Below the pieces are notes generated by a model. It searched no databases and had not been told where the DNA came from. It saw nothing but the letters and a program-made list of their open reading frames with translations. Source: Arthrobacter sp. Y-9 (GTDB taxonomy: Bacteria; Actinomycetota; Actinomycetes; Actinomycetales; Micrococcaceae). Taken from it: 64,000 bases of DNA. The position numbers and the translations under genes are program-made. Below are positions 21,302 to 32,901 of the stretch, piece after piece (the stretch's first letter is position 1; the number at the start of each line of letters is the position of its first letter). The stretch spans positions 2,356,001 through 2,420,000 of the forward strand of contig NZ_CP121463.1 in assembly GCF_029690065.1 (NCBI RefSeq), read 5' to 3'.

Positions 21302-21352
21302 CCCCCAATCCTACGGGGAGGGGCCTGCCCGGCGGAAAAGCATGAACCCGCC

Positions 21353-21383
21353 ATGTGGACAGCTTCGGACGGGTTGTCCACAT
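21353..21383. promoter_or_regulatory. inverted pair of DnaA-box-like sites
   Basis: Perfect 9-base inverted repeat ATGTGGACA (21353-21361) and TGTCCACAT (21375-21383). Read outward it gives TTGTCCACA on the plus strand and CTGTCCACA on the minus strand; TTGTCCACA is the DnaA-box form of high-GC actinobacteria. It lies between divergent argS and the flavin operon and could equally be an operator for another dimeric regulator. Confidence 0.4.
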
Positions 21384-21487
21384 AAACCATCCATTCTCAG
21401 GAAACTCTGGACATACGCCCAGCAAGGCGATTTACGGTGGAGCCAGCCCTCCGGGTCTCCATGCCTTCTTCCCCACCAGGAGCATCG

Positions 21488-21958
21488 ATGACCACCTCCA
21501 CCCCTTCTCTGAAGTTCCTGGCCGGCACCGCCGCTGGACTGGCCGTGCTGGCCGGCGCCACGGCCTGCGCCCCGGCGAAGCAGGGGACCTCGACCGCCGA
21601 TGTCTCCCCCACAGGCGGCGCCTCCAGTGCCGCGGGCGGCACCGGAACCCCTGCCACCCCTGGTCACTACAAGGACGGCACCTACAGCGCGGACGGGCAT
21701 TACACCTCCCCCAACGGTGAAGAGACTGTGGGGGTCACTCTCACGCTGGCATCGGGCAAGATCAGCGATGTCAAGATCGCCACCCATCCCACCAGCGCGA
21801 ACACCCAGCTGTTCCAGAACCGCTTCGCCGGCGGCATCAAGGACCTGGTGGTGGGCAAGAGCATCGATGAGCTCGACGTGAGCCGGGTGGCCGGATCGAG
21901 CCTGACCAGTGGCGGGTTCAAGGACGCGGTGGAGGCCATCAAGAAGCAGGCGGGCTGA
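21488..21958 (+). CDS. FMN-binding domain lipoprotein
   Basis: A 156-residue exported protein. The N terminus is a signal peptide ending in a lipobox-like ATAC (Cys at about residue 27), then a Ser/Thr/Gly-rich linker, then an FMN_bind domain from about residue 60 (HYTSPNGEETVGVTLTLASGKISDVKI). In this family FMN is attached covalently to Thr/Ser of an SGA[T/S] motif; here the corresponding stretch is VAGSSLTSGGF, so a serine is the probable acceptor. ATG with AGGAG five bases upstream. The next genes encode the flavin transferase and a membrane reductase, so it is likely an extracytoplasmic one-electron carrier. Confidence 0.85.
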   Translation: MTTSTPSLKFLAGTAAGLAVLAGATACAPAKQGTSTADVSPTGGASSAAGGTGTPATPGHYKDGTYSADGHYTSPNGEETVGVTLTLASGKISDVKIATHPTSANTQLFQNRFAGGIKDLVVGKSIDELDVSRVAGSSLTSGGFKDAVEAIKKQAG

Positions 21959-21965
21959 TGCCGGC

Positions 21966-22841
21966 ATGAACGGTCCCCTGGAATTCGAGGCGATCGGCAC
22001 CCGCTGGTGGATCCGGGCCGAGGGACTCACCGAACGGATCGAAGCGGACATCCGGCGAAGGATCGACGAGTTCGACAGCGTGTGGTCGCGTTTCCGCTCC
22101 GACTCCACGGTCGCGCGCTGGGCGGCCGAGCCTGCCCCACGGAACGGCGCCGAGCGGACTCTGGTGCTCCCCGCCGAGGCGGCACCCCTCGGACGCCTGT
22201 ACCGGGAGCTCCACGAACTGAGCGGAGGCTCGGTGACCCCCTTCATCGGGGAGTCCCTCGTACGGCTGGGTTACGACGCGGCCTACTCCCTGACTCCCCA
22301 CGGGCCCGCCGTCCCCGCACCCGTCTGGGGCCGGGACGCGCGCTGGGAAGACCAGACCGTGTCGGCGCGCGGTCCGGTTCTGCTGGACATCGGCGCGGCG
22401 GGCAAAGGACTTCTGGTGGATCTGGTCTGCGGAGTCCTCGAGGACTCCGGGGTCTCCGACTACCTGGTCGACGCCGGCGGCGACCTCCGGCACTCGGGCG
22501 CCATGGCTGAGCGGATCGGGCTGGAGAGCCCGTTCGACAGCAGCCGGGCGATCGGCGTCGTCGCGGTCCAGCAGCAGGCGCTCGCGGCTTCCGGCACCGC
22601 GCGTCGCGCATGGGGCCGCGGGCTGCACCACGTCCTGGACGGCCTGACGGGCGAACCCGTGCGGCGAGTGGTGGCAAGCTGGGTTCTGGCACCCGAGGCC
22701 ATACAGGCCGACGGGCTCGCCACGGCGCTGTTCTTCGTCCCCGGCCAGGAGCTGGCGGCGCGCTACGGCGTGGAGTGGCTGACCGTGCACAGCGATGGGC
22801 ACGCCGAAGGTTCCGAGTACTTCCTGGAAGGCCTGTTCTGA
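21966..22841 (+). CDS. apbE: FAD:protein FMN transferase
   Basis: Mg-dependent enzyme that transfers FMN from FAD to the Thr/Ser of FMN_bind domains. 291 residues. Conserved parts: FDSVWSRFRSDS near the N terminus, the nucleotide-binding LLDIGAAGKGLLVDLV, DYLVDAGGDLRHSG, and the C-terminal ADGLATALF. No signal peptide or lipobox is evident, so it may act before export. It starts eight bases after the lipoprotein stop; its stop overlaps the next start (TGATG). Confidence 0.88.
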   Translation: MNGPLEFEAIGTRWWIRAEGLTERIEADIRRRIDEFDSVWSRFRSDSTVARWAAEPAPRNGAERTLVLPAEAAPLGRLYRELHELSGGSVTPFIGESLVRLGYDAAYSLTPHGPAVPAPVWGRDARWEDQTVSARGPVLLDIGAAGKGLLVDLVCGVLEDSGVSDYLVDAGGDLRHSGAMAERIGLESPFDSSRAIGVVAVQQQALAASGTARRAWGRGLHHVLDGLTGEPVRRVVASWVLAPEAIQADGLATALFFVPGQELAARYGVEWLTVHSDGHAEGSEYFLEGLF

Positions 22842-24370
22842 TGTCCGCACTTCTGAGCGTCACGCAGCGTGTGACCCGGCCACTGGGCCGCCTGTCGATG
22901 ACCCGCGTGGTGGCGCTGTCCCTCGGCGTCCTGATCGTCTACAGCCTCGTTCTGGACGCTCTCGGTTGGACCGAGTTCGGTGTTCCCGAACTGTGCCTCC
23001 ACCTGGTCCTCTGCCTTGCGGCGACCGCGCTGTCCAACGGAGCCTGCGCCCTGTTGTTCCGGATGCGGCCCTACTGGGATTCGTCGCTGGTCACCGCGGG
23101 ACTGCTGTACTTCCTCTTCTGGCCGGCGACGGGTTTCCGTGAGGGGCTGGGCGTGGCGCTGGCCGCCGTGCTGGCCTCCGCGTCGAAATACGCCCTCGCC
23201 TGGCACGGCCGGCACCTGTTCAACCCCGCCGCACTCGGGGCCTTCATCATCTCGCTGACCGGTCTGAATGCGGCGACCTGGTGGGTGGGCTCTCCCCTGC
23301 TGCTCTGGGCGGTAGTTCCGCTGGGTCTGCTGGTGCTCTACCGTGCCGGGCAGTTCCCGGTGGCCCTCACGTTCCTGGCGGCCTCGCTGGTGACGGCCGT
23401 CGCCGTGGCTCTGGGCCGCGGAATGTCGGCGGCGGAGGTGCCCGCGCTGTGGTTCACGAGTCAGGCCACGGTGTTCTTCGCCTGCTTCATGCTGAGTGAA
23501 CCGCTCACCCTTCCGCCACGACGGTGGCAGCGGATCCTGGTCGGTGTCCTGGTCGGCGTGCTCTTCAGCCTGCCGTTCTCGCTCCAACTCGGCACCGTGA
23601 TCCTCTCGAACGCTCCGGAGGCCGTGCTGCTCGTGGGCAACATCCTCGCGTTCATCCTCCGGCCCAAGAGTTCCAGCCTGGTGACATTTCTCGATCATCG
23701 ACCGGTGGGCAAGGACATCACCGAGTTCACCTTCCGCGCCGCTGACGACCCTCGCCTCGCCGCAGGACAGTACGTGGAACTCACCATTCCGGTGCCCGGC
23801 ATCGGTTCCTCGCGGCGGGTGTTCAGCCCGGTCGCGGCCGGCGACGGTGTCCTCCGGATCGCCACCCGCATGCCGAGCCAGCCATCGCCCGCCAAGAAGG
23901 CGCTCTACGAAATGGAGACAGGCACGGCGCTCCGTCTGAGCCGCACCGGGGGCGAATTCCTGCTCGGCCCATCGGACCGTCCAGCGCTCCTGGTCGCCGG
24001 CGGCATCGGGATCACCCCGTTCGTGGGCATGCTGGATGGCGCGTCCGCCGGGTCTCTCCCGGACACCGTGGTCCTCTACTCGGTGCGGGACTACGACGAC
24101 GCCGCTTACCTCGGCGCGCTGGCCCGCTCCGGCGCGAAAGTCCTCCTGCGCACCTCCACGCCGCTTCCAGAAGGCACCCGGCTGCCCGACGGCGTCGAGC
24201 ACGTGGGCAGCGAGCGGTTCAGCGCCGCACGGATCGCCGAGCTGGTGCCCGACGCCGCGGGGCGGCACGCACTCGTGTCCGGCGCCCCCGACTTCGTCGC
24301 CGCCCTCCGGGGCGCCTTGCGTGCAGCAGGAGTCCGCCGGGTGAAGAGCGATTCCTTCCTGGGGTACTGA
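22841..24370 (+). CDS. NqrB/RnfD-like membrane protein fused to ferredoxin-reductase (FAD/NAD) module
   Basis: A 509-residue fusion. The first half (about 20-275) has around nine hydrophobic helices and resembles the NQR2/RnfD family, including LFNPAALGAFII. The second half (about 280-509) is an FNR-type reductase: GQYVELTIPVP, the FAD-binding RVFSPVAA and the NAD(P)-binding VAGGIGITPFVGM. It probably takes electrons from cytosolic NAD(P)H through FAD and passes them across the membrane to the flavinylated lipoprotein. The one-base start/stop overlap with apbE supports a single operon. Role is inferred from domains and neighbours; substrate or acceptor is unknown. Confidence 0.85.
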   Translation: MSALLSVTQRVTRPLGRLSMTRVVALSLGVLIVYSLVLDALGWTEFGVPELCLHLVLCLAATALSNGACALLFRMRPYWDSSLVTAGLLYFLFWPATGFREGLGVALAAVLASASKYALAWHGRHLFNPAALGAFIISLTGLNAATWWVGSPLLLWAVVPLGLLVLYRAGQFPVALTFLAASLVTAVAVALGRGMSAAEVPALWFTSQATVFFACFMLSEPLTLPPRRWQRILVGVLVGVLFSLPFSLQLGTVILSNAPEAVLLVGNILAFILRPKSSSLVTFLDHRPVGKDITEFTFRAADDPRLAAGQYVELTIPVPGIGSSRRVFSPVAAGDGVLRIATRMPSQPSPAKKALYEMETGTALRLSRTGGEFLLGPSDRPALLVAGGIGITPFVGMLDGASAGSLPDTVVLYSVRDYDDAAYLGALARSGAKVLLRTSTPLPEGTRLPDGVEHVGSERFSAARIAELVPDAAGRHALVSGAPDFVAALRGALRAAGVRRVKSDSFLGY

Positions 24371-24553
24371 TTCCCTCACGCCCCCTACGACGGGCCACGT
24401 GTCGAGGGGCGACGGTCCGGGTACAGGGTTCGACCCGACCCGGCCCGGAGGCGACGCGCCCACCGCGTTCCCCGGGCGGGCCGATTTCGCATCCGGAGGG
24501 GGATTCCTGCTAAGCTCGAGGACGTTCCGGGGCCATCCCGGGATCCCTGGCCC

Positions 24554-24629
24554 GCCCTCGTAGCTCAGGGGATAGAGCGTCTGCCTCCGGAGCAGAAGGC
24601 CGTAGGTTCGAATCCTATCGAGGGCACCA
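24554..24629 (+). tRNA. tRNA-Arg(CCG)
   Basis: Complete cloverleaf: acceptor GCCCTCG/CGAGGGC, D arm GCTC/GAGC, anticodon stem TCTGC/GCAGA with loop CTCCGGA giving anticodon CCG (reads CGG), T arm GTAGG/CCTAT (with one G-U) around TTCGAAT, and encoded ACCA end. It is a single-gene unit followed by a strong terminator. Confidence 0.97.
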
Positions 24630-24637
24630 GATACAGC

Positions 24638-24669
24638 GAGAGCCCCGGTTCCACGGAACCGGGGCTCTC
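24638..24669 (+). terminator. terminator after tRNA-Arg
   Basis: Perfect 15-bp inverted repeat GAGAGCCCCGGTTCC / GGAACCGGGGCTCTC with a 2-base spacer, eight bases after the tRNA. It is followed by GTCATCTCC rather than a clean T-tract. Confidence 0.8.
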
Positions 24670-24757
24670 GTCATCTCCCCCTCCCCCGGACCGGCACGAC
24701 TGGGCAGTCCGCGACGGCCGAGTGCGATGCCGACGATGTCACTCAACGGCGGCCAGA

Positions 24758-24858
24758 GTGGCAGAGGTGCGGCGGCTTGCGTCAAGGGGCCCCGCGCCCA
24801 GACCCCCTCGTCACTCAGCCACAAGGCGCGGGGAAAGCAAGCAGAGCACCTCTGCCAC
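24758..24858. other. three-stem imperfect hairpin, possible structured RNA
   Basis: Nested perfect inverted repeats: GTGGCAGAGGTGC (24758-24770) pairs with 24846-24858, GCTTGC (24775-24780) with 24837-24842, and CCCCGCGCC (24790-24798) with 24825-24833, leaving a 26-base apical loop. No reading frame fits. It lies between the tRNA terminator and hrpA, so it could be a small RNA, a 5' leader structure or a decayed mobile palindrome. Confidence 0.5.
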
Positions 24859-24915
24859 CCCGGCGCCCGGCCCTTCGGCGACGCACCTCACACGCCCAAC
24901 TAGACTGATCAGGTC

Positions 24916-29007
<4,092 letters not shown>

Positions 29008-29110
29008 CCCTCCTCACCCTGACCCTCCGCGCCGGACGTCATGGAAGCCAGGATGCGGCCCGGTCAAATAAACTTGGATGGTCCGCCCATCCGCAACCTA
29101 AGGACTCCAT

Positions 29111-30094
29111 ATGAAGCTCAGCTTCCCCGCGCCGAACGCCGGCACTGAAATCCTCGGCCTTGGCCACGCCCAGCCGGAACGGGTCATGGACAACCATGAG
29201 CTCGAGGGGATGATGGAGACCTCCGACGAATGGATCCGTCAGCGGACGGGCATCGTCACGCGACACATCGCCGGTGAGGAGGAGACGGTCAAGGACCTGG
29301 CCATCCCCGCGGCCCGCATGGCCCTGGAGGATTCCGGGATCGCCCCCGAGCAGATCGACCTGGTCATCGTGGCCACCACCACCGCGGCGGAACGCTCCCC
29401 CAACACCGCCGGGCGCGTGGCGCAGGCCCTGGGTCTCGGCAACGCTGAGCGCGGGCCCGGCATCATCGACATCAACACCGCCTGTTCGGGCTTCGAATAC
29501 GCCCTCGGCCTGGCAGACCAGTCGATCCGCTCCGGCACCGCGAGCCACGCCCTGGTGCTGGGCGCCGAGACGCTCTCCAAGGTCACGGACTGGACCGACC
29601 GCAGCACCGCCGTGCTCACCGCCGACGGCGCGGGCGCCATGGTGATCGGCGCGACCGACGAACCCCGCATCGGCCCCGTGGTGTGGGGCTCGAAGGGCGA
29701 TCTGGCCGACGCCGTGCTGATCGCGCCGCCCACCAACAAGTTCTGGCAGAACGGCCGCGAGGTGCTCCGCTGGGCGCTGAAGGACGCGGAGAAGCACGCC
29801 CGCGCCGCCGTCGAGCGCTCCGGGCTGCAGATGGAGGACATCGAAGTCCTCGTGACGCACCAGGCTAACCTCCGCATCATCGAGCCCATGGCGCAGGTCC
29901 TCGGCCTGACGGACAAGGTGGTGGTGACAGACGTGACCGAGTCCGGCAACACGTCCGCCGCGAGCGTCCCCCTCGGCTACAGCAAGTGGTGGCACGCGGG
30001 CAAGATCCCGGCCGACGTCCCGGCGCTGCTCTTCGGCTTCGGCGGCGGCTTCACGTTCGCGGGCATGGTCGCCATGACCCCGCGCACGAAGTAA
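29111..30094 (+). CDS. fabH: beta-ketoacyl-ACP synthase III-like protein
   Basis: Thiolase-fold condensing enzyme of 327 residues. The full FabH triad is present: Cys125 in NTACSGFEYA, His250 in VTHQANLRII and Asn280 in ESGNTSAASVP. It would condense acyl-CoA with malonyl-ACP to start fatty acid chains. It stands alone, not in a fabD-fabH-acpP-fabF cluster, so it could be a second FabH copy or a paralog for a specialised primer. It starts at the ATG at 29111, a few bases after CTAAGGA. Confidence 0.88.
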   Translation: MKLSFPAPNAGTEILGLGHAQPERVMDNHELEGMMETSDEWIRQRTGIVTRHIAGEEETVKDLAIPAARMALEDSGIAPEQIDLVIVATTTAAERSPNTAGRVAQALGLGNAERGPGIIDINTACSGFEYALGLADQSIRSGTASHALVLGAETLSKVTDWTDRSTAVLTADGAGAMVIGATDEPRIGPVVWGSKGDLADAVLIAPPTNKFWQNGREVLRWALKDAEKHARAAVERSGLQMEDIEVLVTHQANLRIIEPMAQVLGLTDKVVVTDVTESGNTSAASVPLGYSKWWHAGKIPADVPALLFGFGGGFTFAGMVAMTPRTK

Positions 30095-30106
30095 CAGCCC
30101 TCCCCC

Positions 30107-30178
30107 CATCGACTGCTCCACAGGATGCTGGAATCCCCGGAAAACCGGCGAAATGCGCATCCTGTGGAGCAGTCGATG
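30107..30178. repeat. 22-bp perfect inverted repeat between fabH and the HIT gene
   Basis: CATCGACTGCTCCACAGGAT-GC (30107-30128) is repeated inverted at 30157-30178 around a 28-base loop that itself contains CCGG-AAAA-CCGG. It lies between convergent genes and may end transcription both ways, but its length and lack of T-tracts are unlike the GC-rich terminators elsewhere in the window. Confidence 0.7.
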
Positions 30179-30205
30179 TGTTTAAGGGGTTGGAGGGTTA
30201 AGGCC

Positions 30206-30634
30206 TCACTCCTCCGGGACGAACTCGGCGTAACCCGCCGCGCGCAGGCCCTCGCGGATCTTCTCCGCGTTCGCATCCAGCTCCGCGGGATCCGGGTTGG
30301 TGTCCACCGCGGCGAAGTCGTAGTCCTTCATCGAGTTCGACGGCCACACGTGCACGTGCAGATGGTCGATCTCGTAGCCGGCCACCAGGAGGCCCGCCCG
30401 CTCCGAGCCGAAAGCCTCGACCTGGACCTTACCGATCCGCTGGGCCACGATCATGGCCTTCGAGAGGGTCTCCGGCGAAGCATCGGTCCAGCGGTCGACC
30501 TCCTCCACCGGGACGACGAGGGTGTGGCCCGGCGCCAGCGGGCCGATCGAGAGGAAGGCGACCACCTCAGGATCGCGCCAGACGAACCGTCCGGGGATGT
30601 CGCCGTTGATGATCTTGGTGAAGAGAGTGCTCAC
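30206..30634 (-). CDS. HIT-family nucleotide hydrolase
   Basis: A 142-residue histidine-triad protein. The catalytic triad appears as HLHVHVWP, and FTKIINGDIPGRFVW and GHTLVVPVEEVDRW are the standard N-terminal segments. Such proteins split AMP from adenosine phosphoramidate, dinucleoside polyphosphates or aminoacyl-AMP; the substrate is not predictable. The GTG start overlaps the stop of the alcohol dehydrogenase gene (GTGA), so the two are co-expressed. Confidence 0.92.
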   Translation of the reverse strand: MSTLFTKIINGDIPGRFVWRDPEVVAFLSIGPLAPGHTLVVPVEEVDRWTDASPETLSKAMIVAQRIGKVQVEAFGSERAGLLVAGYEIDHLHVHVWPSNSMKDYDFAAVDTNPDPAELDANAEKIREGLRAAGYAEFVPEE

Positions 30635-31794
30635 GCGTCTGCTTCCTTCCCTGCGGGCTGCAATGTGCTGTTGTCCAGGACAAAACGGTACTTCACGTCA
30701 CCGGCCACCATCCGCTCGAAGGCCTCGTTGACCTGCTCCGCGCCGACCAGTTCGATGTCGCTCGTGAGCGAATGCTCCGCGCAGAAATCGAGCATCTCCT
30801 GGGTCTCCGCGATCCCGCCGATCAGGGACCCCGCATAGGCCGCCCGCTTGCGGATGAGCAGCCCGGGGTCCACGGGCGGCATCTCGCCGGACGGGAGGCC
30901 GAGCTGATAGATCACGCCGTCCCGCCGGAGGGCCCGCAGCAGGGCGTTGAGGTCATGCGGGGCCGCGACGGTGTCGATGATGACGTCCACGGAGTCCGAG
31001 GCGTCACGCATCTGTTCCTCGTCGCGGGAGTTGACCACGCGGTCCGCGCCGAGCTCGGCCGCGGCCTCCCGCTTCGACTCCGAGGTGGTGAAGACCGTGA
31101 CCGTGGCGCCCATGGCCTTGGCCAGCTTCACGGCCATGTGGCCGAGCCCGCCCAGCCCGACGACGCCGACGTCGTCGCCCTCCTCGACGCCGGCGTGGCG
31201 CAGGGGCGAGTAGGTCGTGATCCCCGCGCAGAGCAGCGGCGCGGCCGCGGCGGGGTCGAGGGATTCGGGGACGCGCAGCACGTAGTTCCGGTCCACGACG
31301 ATGGTCCGCGCGTAGCCGCCCTGGGTCCGCTCGTTCCCGTGGCGGACGTCGGAGGCCCCGTACGTGCCCACCATGCCGCGGGAGCAGTACTGTTCCAGAC
31401 CGTCCTCGCAGGCGTCGCACTCACGGCACGAGTCCACCATGCACCCCACGCCGACGCGGTCCCCGACGGCGACGTCCGTCACCGCGGACCCCGTGCGCAG
31501 GACCCGGCCCACGATCTCGTGACCGGGGACGATCGGATACTTCGCACTCCCCCACTCGCCACGGGTCGAGTGGACATCCGAATGGCACAGTCCGCAGAAC
31601 TCGATCAGGATCTCCACGTCGTCCGGGGCGGGAGCCCGCCGTGCGAGCGTGAGCGGCTCCAGGCCGCCGTCCGCCGAGCGGGCGCCGAGGGCCGCGACCA
31701 GGCGCCCTTCGTCGTCGCGCGGATCACCGAGCGGAGAGTCGAGATCGGGAAGGGGTCTGCCCAGCGGAGGGGGCACGGGACGTCCGGGAGTCAT
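30631..31794 (-). CDS. zinc-dependent alcohol dehydrogenase (YahK/cinnamyl-alcohol type)
   Basis: A 387-residue medium-chain dehydrogenase/reductase. Catalytic zinc site: FCGLCHSDVHSTRGEWG and GHEIVG. Structural zinc cysteines: CRECDACEDGLEQYC. NAD(P) fold: VVGLGGLGHMAVKLAKAMG. This subfamily usually reduces aldehydes with NADPH. About 30 residues before the catalytic domain are Pro/Asp-rich. The ATG at 31794 was chosen because it precedes the conserved region and leaves an 89-base divergent promoter gap to the LysR gene; the frame continues upstream to 31890 but would overlap that gene. Confidence 0.88.
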   Translation of the reverse strand: MTPGRPVPPPLGRPLPDLDSPLGDPRDDEGRLVAALGARSADGGLEPLTLARRAPAPDDVEILIEFCGLCHSDVHSTRGEWGSAKYPIVPGHEIVGRVLRTGSAVTDVAVGDRVGVGCMVDSCRECDACEDGLEQYCSRGMVGTYGASDVRHGNERTQGGYARTIVVDRNYVLRVPESLDPAAAAPLLCAGITTYSPLRHAGVEEGDDVGVVGLGGLGHMAVKLAKAMGATVTVFTTSESKREAAAELGADRVVNSRDEEQMRDASDSVDVIIDTVAAPHDLNALLRALRRDGVIYQLGLPSGEMPPVDPGLLIRKRAAYAGSLIGGIAETQEMLDFCAEHSLTSDIELVGAEQVNEAFERMVAGDVKYRFVLDNSTLQPAGKEADA

Positions 31795-31883
31795 ACCCGA
31801 AACGCTACCGCCCGGGCCGCGCGGCTGACCAGGCGGGCGGGTCCGGACGCCCCGCCCGACGGCCGGGATGCCACCATGGAGGC

Positions 31884-32810
31884 ATGTCACGCCCCTTCAC
31901 GCTGACCCAGCTGCGCTACTTCGCGGTGGTCGCCGAGCTTCAGAACATGACGGCCGCCGCGAACGCCCTGAACATCTCGCAGCCTGCCCTCTCCACGGCG
32001 ATGGCGCAGCTTCAGTCCGCGCTGCAGACGCAATTGCTGGTCCGCCAGCGGCCCCGCGGGGTGCGGCTCACGGCGAGCGGCCGTCAGCTGGCCCAGGACC
32101 TCAAACCGATCCTGGAGCAGGCCGACTCGCTCTACGAGTCCGTCAACGGCATGTCCGCGTCCCTGAGCGGCGAGCTGAAGCTCGGGGTCTTCGCACCGCT
32201 CGCCCCGTTCCGCTTGCCCACCATCCTGCAGGCGTTCGAAGCGGAGCACCCGGAGGTGTCGGTCTCGATCGTGGAGGCCGACCTCGCCCGGCTCCACGAG
32301 GTGCTGCTCCGTGGCGAGTGCGACGTCGCCTTGATGTACGGCCTCGGACTCGGCGCCGGCTTCACGTCCGAAGTCCTGGAACGGATCCCGCCGCACGTCC
32401 TCGTGCACGCGGACCACCCGCTCGCCGTCGCCGGACGGAGCCGGATCGCGCTGCGGGAGCTGGAGAACGATCCGGCCATCGTGCTGGACCTCCCGCACAG
32501 CCGCGAATACTACGAACGGCTGTACCGGAGCGCCGGCATCAGCCCCCGGGTGCGTCACCGTTTCTCGGGCTACGAGACCGTGCGCTCCTTCGTCGCCAAG
32601 GGACACGGTTACGCCGTCCTCAATCAGCGCCTCCACAATGACCGCACCTACTCTAGCGGCCGGGTCGTCGCGCTGGAACTGAGCGATGACTTCCCGCCCA
32701 TCGAGGTGATGCTGGTGCGCCCCGCAGGAGTGCAAGCCACGCGCCGCGCCCTCGCGTTCGAGGACACCTGCCGGCTCATCTACGGACGGGCCGGCTCCCC
32801 GGACTCATAA
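31884..32810 (+). CDS. LysR-family transcriptional regulator
   Basis: A 308-residue LysR regulator. The N-terminal helix-turn-helix is clear (LRYFAVVAELQNMTAAANALNISQPALSTAMAQL), followed by a periplasmic-binding-like effector domain (from about residue 90: LSGELKLGVFAPLAPFRLPTIL). It lies between the divergent dehydrogenase and the downstream transporter/amidohydrolase/amidase genes, so it may control either; the 91-base AT-richer gap before the transporter is a likely target. The effector is unknown. Confidence 0.9.
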   Translation: MSRPFTLTQLRYFAVVAELQNMTAAANALNISQPALSTAMAQLQSALQTQLLVRQRPRGVRLTASGRQLAQDLKPILEQADSLYESVNGMSASLSGELKLGVFAPLAPFRLPTILQAFEAEHPEVSVSIVEADLARLHEVLLRGECDVALMYGLGLGAGFTSEVLERIPPHVLVHADHPLAVAGRSRIALRELENDPAIVLDLPHSREYYERLYRSAGISPRVRHRFSGYETVRSFVAKGHGYAVLNQRLHNDRTYSSGRVVALELSDDFPPIEVMLVRPAGVQATRRALAFEDTCRLIYGRAGSPDS

Positions 32811-32901
32811 AGGAAATCTATGGGAGGGCTAAAAACAATCAATTAGACAGATGTGATCCGCGCCACTGATCGTTGATGGCAAGTCCTTCAAAGGAGATCC
32901 C

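Noticed and set aside
24554-24629. tRNA-Arg as integration site of a genomic island
   Set aside because: No integrase and no duplicated tRNA end were seen on either side; flanking genes look native.
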